DNA from: Paenibacillus_V sp046244365
GTDB taxonomy: Bacteria; Bacillota; Bacilli; Paenibacillales; NBRC-103111
Reading direction: 5' to 3'
Assembly (NCBI RefSeq): GCF_046244365.1
Contig: NZ_CP176395.1
Span: forward strand, 5,084,001 to 5,148,000
Length of the DNA stretch: 64,000 nucleotides
Each line of letters opens with the position of its first letter. Within the stretch, counting starts at the first letter, position 1. Positions 1-8,513 of the stretch are shown here, piece by piece. The position numbers and the translations under genes are program-made. Below the pieces are notes generated by a model. That model was not told the DNA's origin. It saw only the letters and a program-made list of their open reading frames with translations, and made no database searches.

Positions 1-1001
1 TCAGGCAATCGTTGAACGAGGTCCGGACTGACCGGAGTTTCCCCGCGAATGAAACGGCCAAGCAGCGATCTTCTTTGCTGCTCTTCGCTTTCCATCACTT
101 TGGCGACAACGCTGCGGAAGGGCTTGTACAGCTCGCGTGCCCCAAACACGATAAATACCGCGATGACACCGATGACGGTGAACAATACCGCCAGCAATTT
201 ATTTTTGAGGGCTCTTGCCTCTTTGTACAACAGCTGCGTATTCACTTCGCGGACTAAAGCCCAGTCAAATGCCGCAAGCTTGATCTGGTCGACTTGAATA
301 TTGGCATTTCCCGTTTGCTCCGGCAGCACGGTACCGATCAAGGTTTTGTCACGGTGATACATAACGGTGCCTTTCGCATCGGTCAAAAAGTAGTTGTACA
401 TCTGGGTGTTGCCATTCAGCTCGCTCAGAAAGGACGTATACATTTTATCCAAATCTACATTAAAGATGATATAGTTCGGTTCCTTTGGCAGCCCGGGAAG
501 CTTATACACGATGGATGCCATCTGTTTGCCTGTCTTCGAATATCCTGCCTTAATCTCGTACTGGTACAAAGGGATTTGCGGCGTTTGCGAGGCAATCCAC
601 GGAATCGCGCTCCGCTCGGGATTACGCTCGATTCCGTAATTGGAAATCAGCAGCGTCCGGTCGGCGCCGTTATACAGCATATATTCGGTAACGAAAGGAC
701 TGACATGCAAAAGTTTGTTCAGCTCAAGCCAAGCCTTCCAGTGCTCCGTCGTCGTCTGAAAGCTGGTGAAGCGGGCATCGCCGGCGGTCGTGCTGGTGAA
801 ATCCATAATCTGCTGCAGCATCCGTTCCATCAGTGTCCCGGTGCGGGCCAGCTCGGTTCCGTTTTTGGCGTCGACCAGACGGATCGTTTGCTTCATAAAC
901 AGATTCGTGTTGTAAGCGCTTGACAATAATGCCGGAATGAGCGACACAACGATCAGCACGATTGCCACCCGGTACAAATAGGAGCGGGTATCACGTTTCA
1001 A
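1..1001 (-). CDS. Membrane-bound AraC-family regulator, N-terminal part (cut by window edge)
   Basis: Only the sensor half is present; the C-terminal AraC DNA-binding domain would lie left of the window. The translation has an N-terminal membrane segment, an extracytoplasmic sensor region, a second membrane segment, and then a RELYKPF motif at the start of the cytoplasmic part. It aligns along its length with the complete 671-residue regulator at 22907-24922; shared stretches include LLISNYGIERNP and REVNTQLLYKEARALKN. I start it at TTG (999-1001), because AAGGGGG lies 8 bases upstream. The ATG at 1017-1019 has only a T-rich stretch before it. By analogy it probably controls a carbohydrate ABC transporter beyond the edge. 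The substrate cannot be told. Confidence 0.85.
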   Translation of the reverse strand, partial: MKRDTRSYLYRVAIVLIVVSLIPALLSSAYNTNLFMKQTIRLVDAKNGTELARTGTLMERMLQQIMDFTSTTAGDARFTSFQTTTEHWKAWLELNKLLHVSPFVTEYMLYNGADRTLLISNYGIERNPERSAIPWIASQTPQIPLYQYEIKAGYSKTGKQMASIVYKLPGLPKEPNYIIFNVDLDKMYTSFLSELNGNTQMYNYFLTDAKGTVMYHRDKTLIGTVLPEQTGNANIQVDQIKLAAFDWALVREVNTQLLYKEARALKNKLLAVLFTVIGVIAVFIVFGARELYKPFRSVVAKVMESEEQQRRSLLGRFIRGETPVSPDLVQRLP

Positions 1002-1023
1002 CGCCGATTCCCCCTTCATGAAC

Positions 1024-1053
1024 AAAAAAGGAGCCCAAGCTAAGCCGCTCCTT
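1024..1053 (-). promoter_or_regulatory. Terminator-like hairpin in the leader of the edge AraC gene
   Basis: On the minus strand a 7-bp perfect stem (AAGGAGC / GCTCCTT) is followed by a run of T, the form of an intrinsic terminator. It lies between a candidate promoter (1101-1129) and the ribosome binding site of the gene at 1-1001. It could attenuate that gene or stop transcripts from upstream. Confidence 0.45.
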
Positions 1054-1100
1054 CCCGTTCGTCATACAATTGGTCATACCATAGTATAATGTGTACTTTT

Positions 1101-1129
1101 AGTCTACTAGTTTTATCCGGGATCGTCAA
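1101..1129 (-). promoter_or_regulatory. Candidate promoter for the edge AraC gene
   Basis: Minus strand: TTGACG, 17-bp spacer, TAGACT. The -35 matches 5/6 and the -10 matches 4/6 of the sigma-A consensus. An ACTAGT palindrome lies in the spacer; the homologous regulator gene at 22907 also has ACTAGT between its -35 and -10. Confidence 0.35.
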
Positions 1130-1221
1130 TCGCAGAATACTTCGTCCTTATAGCCCTTCTCGCTAATCAACTGATCGCGAAGTTCATTGACGGTCGTCTC
1201 CAACGGATTGTTTCCCGCTGG
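1126..1221 (-). pseudogene. Possible Spo0E-like fragment
   Basis: A short open stretch ends in NELRDQLISEKGYKDEVF before a stop. It resembles the LRxxL...G...EVL pattern of small Spo0E-family phosphatases of the sporulation phosphorelay. It lacks the rest of that signature, has no good start (TTG possible) and is closed upstream by a stop codon. It may be a relic or chance. Confidence 0.2.
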
Positions 1222-1249
1222 GCGCTATTGTAAAATGACGGTATAAAAC

Positions 1250-1630
1250 ATTAAGGCTGCTTGCGGTCTGCGAGAGACATAATGAACCGAGAATTCAGCG
1301 TGTCTCTTCTGTTGTTACCGCCTCCTTTCCGGGAGCGCTTGACTGGCTAGATGGCTTCCGTTCTATACCCTAATTTTCTGACATGACCAGACCGCTTGGC
1401 AACAGGGTCGGGAAGCCCGCCGTTGCCGGGGTTCGTGTCGATCTGCCTGTTTTAGCCCCCCTCACTACAAGGTTTCTGGTCGCTCGGCGTTGCATCGACT
1501 CTTTTCGTAAGTCCATCCTAATACCAATTTCAAGTTAAATCAAAGTCGCAGAAGTTGCTTCTGTGGAGCATCGATTTTTGACCGGGGTCTTACTCGCGCC
1601 TCACCCCGCTTGCGGCTACCCCCTTGACAA
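1250..1630 (-). ncRNA. Candidate large structured RNA, resembling an IscB-associated HEARO/omega RNA
   Basis: No protein is encoded here, but the sequence folds unusually well. Paired segments include GGCAAC/GTTGCC (1398-1403 with 1422-1427) enclosing CGGG/CCCG (1409-1419). There is a long-range GACCAGA/TCTGGTC stem (1385-1391 with 1475-1481). GTCGAT/ATCGAC (1437-1442 with 1494-1499) crosses that stem as a pseudoknot. Further hairpins lie at 1549-1563, 1584-1607 and 1273-1307. Read on the minus strand, the block is followed by an AAAGGAGG ribosome binding site (1321-1328) with no open frame behind it. That arrangement resembles an omega RNA that normally precedes iscB, with the nuclease gene lost. 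The family assignment is inference; the pairing is seen directly. Confidence 0.45.
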
Positions 1631-1639
1631 ATAATAACT

Positions 1640-1702
1640 CAAGAGCAAGCAAGAGAAGCCAAGCGAGTACCCATGCTGTGGCTGAATCTATGCTTGCTCT
1701 TG
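1640..1702. repeat. Perfect 12-bp inverted repeat
   Basis: CAAGAGCAAGCA (1640-1651) and its exact complement TGCTTGCTCTTG (1691-1702) flank 39 bases. The repeat abuts the 5' side of the structured RNA candidate and may belong to the same element end. Confidence 0.6.
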
Positions 1703-2223
1703 CTGTTCCTGCGTTCGGCTCCGGCGGTTGTCGGGTTCCGGGAGGACTGTTGTCCCGAACGGCTCCCGGTCATGATGGTTTGCACGGTCGGACGGCTCCG
1801 GTTCCGGTGAGACTACTCCCCCGAACCTCCCCGTTCCCCATGCCCATGCCGCCAAACCCGTGGATACCCGGAACGCCAAGGAAAGCCAAGCGAATTGCTC
1901 CCAAAGCCGATCGTCCACTTGCTCCGCACGAAAGGTTGCGCCGCGCCTGTTTGTGGCGGCCAGCGGCAGGGCGCATGATGCCATTCAACAACCACCTGAC
2001 CCGACTGCCTCACCGTGGCTGGCTCCGTGGTTCTTGCAACTGCTTTCGTCGGATTCTTGTTTGCAAGCTGTTGACAGAAAAGCCAAAAGAGGGCCGCAAC
2101 AGGTCACTTGCTCACAACCTGTCACAGCCCCCAAACCCGCGTCCGACGCGGCCTCTCGGTGCTTACTCGTTCCCCGTAGCAATCGGATTCTCACTGTAGG
2201 AAATCCAATGTTGTGCAGCAAGA
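1703..2223. other. GC-rich non-coding stretch
   Basis: Open frames exist in several phases, but none has a ribosome binding site or a recognisable protein. Two small palindromes are visible: ACAGGT/ACCTGT (2099-2122) and CCGCGT/ACGCGG (2137-2151). I see nothing else in it. Confidence 0.5.
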
Positions 2224-3099
2224 TTATCGATAGCTGCGAATAAATTCCACCGCCCGGCGAATATCAGCCTCCGGGTTGTCGCCCACTTCGCGTTCGATGG
2301 TCAAATAGCCCGTATACCCGATCTCTTTGAGCGCTCCGAAATAGGCGTCAAAGTTTACGGAGCCTTCTCCGAGCGGAACCTCCCTGAATATTCTGCCGCC
2401 CTCCATCATCGCAGCGGTTTCCTCGTTGTCCATCGGATTGAAACCAAGCGGACTGTAAACGATGCGCGGATCGACTTTGCGGAGATTTACCCCGTCTTTG
2501 GCATGGGTGTGGACGATGTAGCTTTTCAACAAACGGACGCCTTGCGCCGGATCGTCGCCTGTCACCATTACCATGTTGGCCGGGTCGAAATTGACCGAGA
2601 CCCCTTTCGAGCTGAAGGAATCCAGGAAACGTTTCAGCCGCTCGGCCGTTTCCGGACCGGTTTCGATCGCAAAATAAGCTCCTTTGCTAGCAGCGTATTC
2701 GGATAGCTTCTCGCAAGCTTGCCGCATTTCCACGCAAATCGGATCGTCCGCATCTTCCGGAATATGGCCGATATGCGTCGTCACCACATTCGTCCCCAGA
2801 TCCACGGCGAGATCGAGAATCCGCTTGGACTTCTCGATTTTATCCGGATTGACCTTTCGGTCCTGGAAACCGTAGCCGCCTAAATCCCCGCACAAAGCCG
2901 ATATGTCCAGCCCGAGGGAGCCGATATATGCCTTTAATTCCTTTCTTGCGGCCTGCGATAAATTGTTCGGGTCCATTTCCCCGCGAACGGCGTGCATTTG
3001 CACGCCGTCCGCACCGACCGCCTTCGCTTTCTTCAACCCTTCGTTCACGCCGACCCGGAAGCTGTCGACGATGACGCCTATTTTGTTTGGTAAAGTCAT
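2224..3099 (-). CDS. Sugar phosphate isomerase/epimerase (TIM barrel)
   Basis: This 291-residue protein is of the xylose isomerase-like/AP-endonuclease-2 superfamily. Such proteins are cytoplasmic, metal-dependent isomerases, epimerases or dehydratases of sugars and inositols. Strand and metal-site features are visible: TTHIGHIP, FAIETGPE, VNFDPANMV and VHTHAKDG supply the usual Glu/Asp/His ligands, and the protein closes with LTIEREVGDNPE. AAGGAG sits 8 bases before the ATG. It lies last in a minus-strand cassette, 34 bases after a sugar-binding lipoprotein gene, so it probably acts on the imported sugar. The exact substrate is unknown. Confidence 0.85.
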   Translation of the reverse strand: MTLPNKIGVIVDSFRVGVNEGLKKAKAVGADGVQMHAVRGEMDPNNLSQAARKELKAYIGSLGLDISALCGDLGGYGFQDRKVNPDKIEKSKRILDLAVDLGTNVVTTHIGHIPEDADDPICVEMRQACEKLSEYAASKGAYFAIETGPETAERLKRFLDSFSSKGVSVNFDPANMVMVTGDDPAQGVRLLKSYIVHTHAKDGVNLRKVDPRIVYSPLGFNPMDNEETAAMMEGGRIFREVPLGEGSVNFDAYFGALKEIGYTGYLTIEREVGDNPEADIRRAVEFIRSYR

Positions 3100-3133
3100 G
3101 AAAATTCTCCTTAAGGGATATTGAGGCCCTTCG

Positions 3134-4525
3134 CTACTTGGCGCCTTTGGCGCCTTTGGCCACTTTCGCCTCTGCGATTTTTTTATCGGCCCTCTCCATG
3201 GCCTCGCGGAAGGCCTGGTTCATTTCCATCCTGGCGTGAACGACGTTAGCAAAGATGTTTACAAGTTCATTCTGAGCAATATCCCTATAGGGGGAAGTCG
3301 GCTCATTCGGTACCGGCGTAAACTGCTTTGGCAGCAGAGCGCCGACATTCTTACCTTTATAGAAAGCGGACTCCTGTCCGAATGTCCCTACGATCGATTT
3401 GTCCTTTAGCACCGGCAGCAGACTTCCTTGTTTGGTAGCCGTTGCCTGAAACTCGGCGGAGGTTAAATAAGCCATCGCTTGAAAAGCTTCTTCCTTGTGT
3501 TTGCTCGTATTAAACATCGAAATAACGAACGGATACGGCTGATAGCCGACGCCAGGTTTTTCTTTTAACGAAGGAAAGGAAGTGAAATCCCATTGATCTC
3601 CAAGAGCCGCGAGCTGCTTCTCATCAATCAGTACGCCGCCCGGCTCGAGCATAGCGACCGTTTGGTCTTTTAAGAACATATTCAAGTTGGCAGCCTGTAA
3701 CACTTTGTTCATATCGTAGCCGGGAAGGTCGTATATGCGGAAGATGTCCTTCAGATAGTTTTTATATTCCAACGTGTCGAATGCAAGCTTCTCCCCTGAG
3801 CTGTCGAACATTTTTTGTGACACTTGATTCAGTCTCATTAAATGAAAACCCGAAAGCATAAAGCCGCGGTATTGTACGCCGTTTTCATTGCGTGTCAGCT
3901 TTTTGGTCGTCTCGTATAAGTCATCCCATGTCATACCGTCTTTCGGCAAAGCGACGCCGAACTTTTCGAATATGGCCTTGTTGTAATAGATCGTATTCGG
4001 CGACATGTAGATCGGAAGGCTGTAAAGCTCCTTATTCGTCGACAACATTTGGGCGACTTTAAGCGCCTCCGGGTCCAACTGATTCAAGTCATAGTTGAAT
4101 GTCTTGATAAGCGGCGTCAAATCGTACTCGCCTTTAAATTGACGAATCGTCGTTTCGAATCCGACACCCGGGGTGGTCATTATCAAATCCGGCACATTGC
4201 CGGTAACGACCCGCTGCGCCAGTTCCTCAGCCAGTGGCTTTCCCGTAGAGCCGATCGCCTTAACTTTGATATGCGGATACTTTTTCATAATCGGTTCCGC
4301 GAACACCTTCGCCGTTTGTTCTTCGCTCCAAGCGCCGTTGTAATGCATAATCGATATTTCCACAGTCTCTTTCGGCTTAGGCGATTCCGTGCTTTTCGGC
4401 GTCTCCGTGCCTTTTGATGCTTCCGTCCCCTTTGGCGCTTCCGTATTCCCGCTGCACGCAGCCAGCAAAGAAGCAGTCACCACACTTACAAGCGCCAAAC
4501 GTCCCCACGATTTAACCATTTCCAT
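3134..4525 (-). CDS. Extracellular solute-binding lipoprotein (sugar ABC importer)
   Basis: This 463-residue protein is of the family 1 extracellular binding proteins. It has a signal peptide with lipobox LLAAC near residue 24, so it should be lipid-anchored outside the membrane. A linker rich in Thr, Glu, Pro and Lys (TEAPKGTEASKGTETPK) follows the Cys. Later motifs such as LYSLPIYMSPNTIYYNKAIF are typical of carbohydrate binders. AGGAGG precedes two possible starts, ATG at 4525 and at 4519. There is no permease beside it. It may share the permeases at 8514-10374, which have their own binding protein at 10400, so this may be a second specificity component. Confidence 0.85.
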   Translation of the reverse strand: MEMVKSWGRLALVSVVTASLLAACSGNTEAPKGTEASKGTETPKSTESPKPKETVEISIMHYNGAWSEEQTAKVFAEPIMKKYPHIKVKAIGSTGKPLAEELAQRVVTGNVPDLIMTTPGVGFETTIRQFKGEYDLTPLIKTFNYDLNQLDPEALKVAQMLSTNKELYSLPIYMSPNTIYYNKAIFEKFGVALPKDGMTWDDLYETTKKLTRNENGVQYRGFMLSGFHLMRLNQVSQKMFDSSGEKLAFDTLEYKNYLKDIFRIYDLPGYDMNKVLQAANLNMFLKDQTVAMLEPGGVLIDEKQLAALGDQWDFTSFPSLKEKPGVGYQPYPFVISMFNTSKHKEEAFQAMAYLTSAEFQATATKQGSLLPVLKDKSIVGTFGQESAFYKGKNVGALLPKQFTPVPNEPTSPYRDIAQNELVNIFANVVHARMEMNQAFREAMERADKKIAEAKVAKGAKGAK

Positions 4526-4569
4526 AACCCCTCCTAATAATAATTGATATTATGGTCTGACCACATGAT

Positions 4570-6285
4570 TTATGGATGTTGGTCATTATCCGTTATAGCT
4601 GCTGTATCCAAATCTGTCCTTAACGTCCCGTCTGCCTCCAGACAATTCAACAGCCACGCCTGGCCTGCGGCAACTCCGCTGCCGGCCATGCCCGTGAAAT
4701 CGCAGTTCATCATTTTCGGCTTTTTGGCGAAGACCACATCGCTAATCGAGGCAAACGGAACAGACGCCTGCCCTCTTTCATTCATAAAATGCGTGTCGTT
4801 GCCTTCAATGACACGTGTAATATGCGAGCCTTTGAAGGAGGTGGAACAGGAATAAAGATTGCTTTGCATGACAAAATTGGCATTATCGTTTACGCTATTC
4901 GAGCTATCTATAAGAACGACGCATGACCCCTCTTTACTATCCGTGTACCCGTCCTCCAGCATAAAAATATTGTTGCAGACGTTCACGCTCCTATTCGAAA
5001 GCGTAAATTCGATAAAGCTGGTCGTACAATTCGAAACGATATTATTGGAAATATTCGTATTCCTAACTCCGTTTACAACGATACCTTTTTCACAATTGTC
5101 AACGAAGTTATTAGTCGCACTGCAGCTTTTACTAATAATCGACAACCAGATGCCCATGCCGTAACCGAGCGGATCGCCTTCGTTTCTTCCGTTCCTGACT
5201 GTATTGTTGGCAACGATAACGGCCGAGCTGCCTATCCCAAAATCCCCGCCATACACAACAATACCGTGAGAAACAAAGCCGTCGACATCATTGTTCAGGA
5301 TCGATCCGTTGTTGGTAGCAGAAGCAAATACGCCGCCGTTCCAGCAATGATTGAATGTATTGTTCTCGATGACATACGAGTCGGAAACATGCGGACTGGT
5401 TTTCGAGTCATAGCGCATATCCCAATGCAGGCAAATCCCGCACGTACTGTCCCGAAATTGTGGTGATACGCTAGTCGGGATGACATAGCCCACATTCCTG
5501 CATGTATTAGAGCTAAACTCAAAATTTGTATTCCACCCGTAATAGTTCACAGAATTATTGTACGTATCCTCAAATAGACAGTTGGATACATTACAATTTG
5601 TGGTTCTATAAAAGAATATGGCTCCACTCGCAATCAATTCAAATACGGTAAACTTGCTATAATCATGGCTGTTTTTGGACCCAACGAACTTGATCCCTTT
5701 AAAGGTAACGTTTTCAACTCCACCTGTTTTGGGGATATGGTCCGAATGATCACTTTGTGTCGTTAACCCTTGAGTAACCCAAAAGATTTGAGACAACACA
5801 ATAAAATCCGAGCCGGAACCATGCTCATATTTAAATCCTGTATGTGTCCCTGCGATATGCTTGAAAATCCGCATAGGCTCTATTTGAATAACATCCCCGC
5901 TCTTCCCCGTTACAACCAATAACTCCGATTCGGTGCTTTTTATAGAGATAACATCGCCTACATGTACACCATCCGGATTTTGTACCGTTACACTTGTACC
6001 GTTCACAGATGCGGCACTGGTTGTTTTTGTGTAACATACATCTTTAGCTTTAATAACTGCATGATTCCCGATAATCGTAATATTGGATGGTACTACAACA
6101 GCCCTACATCTATAGGTGCCGCTTGGAAAAAACAAAGTACCGCCTGTGGCTCTTATGGATTCTATTGCAGCCCGGATCGCATCGGTATCATCCATTTCTC
6201 CATCGCCGGCCGCACCAAATGACTTCACGTTTGCTACTTGATCCGAAAGCGTTGCTGAAAGCTCTTCCTGCAATTCCTTAGACAT
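4570..6285 (-). CDS. Right-handed beta-helix protein without export signal
   Basis: This 571-residue protein of the pectate-lyase/beta-helix superfamily starts almost directly with VKSFGAAGDGEMDDTDAI, the usual first turn (pectate_lyase_3 type). Parallel beta-helix repeats with Asn ladders follow (IENNTFNHC, ILNNDVDGF, VANNTVRNG, NNIVSNC). It is a close tandem copy of the next gene (6323-8377) but lacks that gene's Tat signal and C-terminal tail. It is also richer in cysteine (for example RDSTCGICLHW where the sister has RDSTSGVTMHW). AAAGGAG precedes the ATG. The likely role is polysaccharide cleavage or binding. With no signal it should stay in the cytoplasm unless exported otherwise. Confidence 0.8.
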   Translation of the reverse strand: MSKELQEELSATLSDQVANVKSFGAAGDGEMDDTDAIRAAIESIRATGGTLFFPSGTYRCRAVVVPSNITIIGNHAVIKAKDVCYTKTTSAASVNGTSVTVQNPDGVHVGDVISIKSTESELLVVTGKSGDVIQIEPMRIFKHIAGTHTGFKYEHGSGSDFIVLSQIFWVTQGLTTQSDHSDHIPKTGGVENVTFKGIKFVGSKNSHDYSKFTVFELIASGAIFFYRTTNCNVSNCLFEDTYNNSVNYYGWNTNFEFSSNTCRNVGYVIPTSVSPQFRDSTCGICLHWDMRYDSKTSPHVSDSYVIENNTFNHCWNGGVFASATNNGSILNNDVDGFVSHGIVVYGGDFGIGSSAVIVANNTVRNGRNEGDPLGYGMGIWLSIISKSCSATNNFVDNCEKGIVVNGVRNTNISNNIVSNCTTSFIEFTLSNRSVNVCNNIFMLEDGYTDSKEGSCVVLIDSSNSVNDNANFVMQSNLYSCSTSFKGSHITRVIEGNDTHFMNERGQASVPFASISDVVFAKKPKMMNCDFTGMAGSGVAAGQAWLLNCLEADGTLRTDLDTAAITDNDQHP

Positions 6286-6322
6286 GTCCTTTAGCTCCTT
6301 TTATCTGATATACACACTACGA

Positions 6323-8377
6323 TTACATGACAGCACCAGAGCTATCCTTCCAGCCCGCCCCGCTCCACCAGATCGGCTTGCCCAAGGTCGTATCGAAATA
6401 AGAATAACCGACCGGCACACCGGTTGGGCGGACGCCCGTGGCGCCGCTGTTTACTACGGCAACTTCCTTGTCATTGTAGGTCATGACCGAATCGGCCAAA
6501 ATCGTCCTCGTCTTTCCGTTATTGTCCATGCAATTCAATAGCGACGCCTTTCCGGCCGCAACCCCGCTCCCGCCCATACCTGTGAAATCGCAATGCAGCA
6601 TTTTCGGCTTTTTGGCGGAAGTCACATCGGTGACCGAAGCAAACGGCACGAACGAATGCCCCTTTTCGCCGACAAATAACGTGTCGTTGCTTTTGATTAC
6701 GCTGACAATACTGGAACCTTTGAACGAGCCGGACAAGGCATAAAGATTGCTTTGAAACATAATGCTCACATTGTCGTTAGCGCTTCCAGAGCTGTCCAGC
6801 ACAACGATGCTCGAGCCCGTTTTGCTGTCCGGGTACCCGTACACCAGCATAAAAATATTGTCGGAAACCTTCACGCTCACATTTCGAAGCTTAAATTCGA
6901 TAAAGGCGGTTGTACAATTCGATATCGTATTGCCCGTAATATTCGTGTTACTCATGCCGTTCACAACAATGCCTTTTTCACAATTGTCAATAAAGTTATT
7001 TGCCGCACTGCAGCTCTTGCTAATAATCGACAGCCAGATGCCCATACCGAAACCGAGCGAATCGCCGGTGTTTCTTCCGTTCCTGATCGTGTTGTTGGCG
7101 ACGGTGACAGCCGAGCTTCCAATACCCAGGTCTCCGCCGTACACGGCGATACCGTGAGAAACGAAGTCGTCGACATCATTGTTCAGGATCGCGCCGTTAT
7201 TCGTAGCGGATGCGAATACGCCGCCGTTCCAGCAATGCTTGAACGTATTGTTCTCGATCACGTACGAGTCGGAAACATGAAGACTGGTCTGCGAGGTATA
7301 ACGCTGATCCCAATGCATCGTCACTCCGCTGGTGCTGTCTCTTATTTGCGGCGATACGGTTGTCGGAATGACGTAACCTATATTCCTGCATATATTGGAA
7401 CTAAACTCGAAATTCGTATTCCAACCGTAAAAAACGACAGACGCACTGTACGTATCCTCGAAAATGCAGTGCGAGACGTTGCAATTAGCGGTTCTATAGA
7501 AAAATACGGCTCCGCCCGAGACCAAATCGTATACGGTAAACTTGCTGTAATCGTTGCTGTTTTTGGACCCTACGAACGTGATCCCCGTAATGGTTACGTT
7601 TTCGACTCCGCCTGTTTTCGGGGTACCGTCCATTGCATCGCTATCCGTCGTTAAGCCTTGCGTAACCCAAAAGATTTGCGGCATCACGGCAAAATTCGCG
7701 CCGGAAGCATGACTCCATTTGAATCCCGTATGCGTCTCGGAGGCTCCTTTAAAAATCCTCATCGGTTTTACTTGAATCGTATTCCCTGTTTTGCCCGTTA
7801 CGATGACCAGATCCGTTACATTACTCTTTACGGAGACGACATCGCCTATGTTTACGCCATCGGGATCTTGAACGGTTACGCTTGTTCCGTTCGTGCTTAC
7901 AGCGCTTGTCGTTATGGTATAAAATACGTCTTTCGCTTTTATAACCGCATGATTCCCTTGAATCGTAATGTTTGACGGTACTACGACAGATCTGCATCTA
8001 TAGGTGCCTTTCGGAAAAAGCACGGTGCCTCCGGTAGTTCTTATGGATTCTATAGCATCCCTAATGGCAGCGGTATCATCCGTCGTGCCGTCGCCGGTCG
8101 CACCGAAGGACTTCACGTTTGTGACAATATCCGCCAAACGCTCTGAACACTCCTGTGTAAATTCCTGCATCATTTCTTCCACGTTTCTCTTAATACCGAC
8201 TGCCTTCCCGTTTACGCTATCCACTTCATCATCGCCTTGACGGGCCAATACCTTTTCGCTTCCTAACAATGCCCCTGCCACCACTGCCGACCCCGCTACG
8301 CTTAACAGTTTCCGCCTGCTCATCTTCGTATCAATGATATGGCTATTCGAATTGGATTGCTGCTTTTTCTCAGTCAT
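6323..8377 (-). CDS. Secreted right-handed beta-helix protein with Tat signal
   Basis: This 684-residue protein begins with a twin-arginine signal (SRRKLLSVAGSAVVAGALLG, about residues 20-39), so it should be exported folded. VTNVKSFGATGDGTTDDTAAI then opens a pectate-lyase-superfamily beta-helix with many N-N-T/D turns. The C-terminus has a tail (GVPVGYSYFDTTLGKPIWW) like those on phage tail-spike and polysaccharide-degrading proteins. It lies 37 bases upstream, in transcription order, of its signal-less copy. Given the neighbouring sugar importers it probably acts on a plant or bacterial polysaccharide. The catalytic residues are not certain. Confidence 0.82.
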   Translation of the reverse strand: MTEKKQQSNSNSHIIDTKMSRRKLLSVAGSAVVAGALLGSEKVLARQGDDEVDSVNGKAVGIKRNVEEMMQEFTQECSERLADIVTNVKSFGATGDGTTDDTAAIRDAIESIRTTGGTVLFPKGTYRCRSVVVPSNITIQGNHAVIKAKDVFYTITTSAVSTNGTSVTVQDPDGVNIGDVVSVKSNVTDLVIVTGKTGNTIQVKPMRIFKGASETHTGFKWSHASGANFAVMPQIFWVTQGLTTDSDAMDGTPKTGGVENVTITGITFVGSKNSNDYSKFTVYDLVSGGAVFFYRTANCNVSHCIFEDTYSASVVFYGWNTNFEFSSNICRNIGYVIPTTVSPQIRDSTSGVTMHWDQRYTSQTSLHVSDSYVIENNTFKHCWNGGVFASATNNGAILNNDVDDFVSHGIAVYGGDLGIGSSAVTVANNTIRNGRNTGDSLGFGMGIWLSIISKSCSAANNFIDNCEKGIVVNGMSNTNITGNTISNCTTAFIEFKLRNVSVKVSDNIFMLVYGYPDSKTGSSIVVLDSSGSANDNVSIMFQSNLYALSGSFKGSSIVSVIKSNDTLFVGEKGHSFVPFASVTDVTSAKKPKMLHCDFTGMGGSGVAAGKASLLNCMDNNGKTRTILADSVMTYNDKEVAVVNSGATGVRPTGVPVGYSYFDTTLGKPIWWSGAGWKDSSGAVM

Positions 8378-8513
8378 GATTTTAGCTCCTTAAATTAGGA
8401 TACTTTCGCAATCATCAGACCCATCTTGCATCATGCTACAATCTCCCGCCTTTTAAAATTATCTGCCGCAATATATCTACATGGGCTCACCTCCATACTG
8501 TAGTCCGCCGTTT

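Noticed and set aside
1624..2243. Several open frames of 60-190 codons on both strands
   Set aside because: They overlap each other, lack ribosome binding sites and show no recognisable protein motif; GC-rich non-coding DNA explains them.
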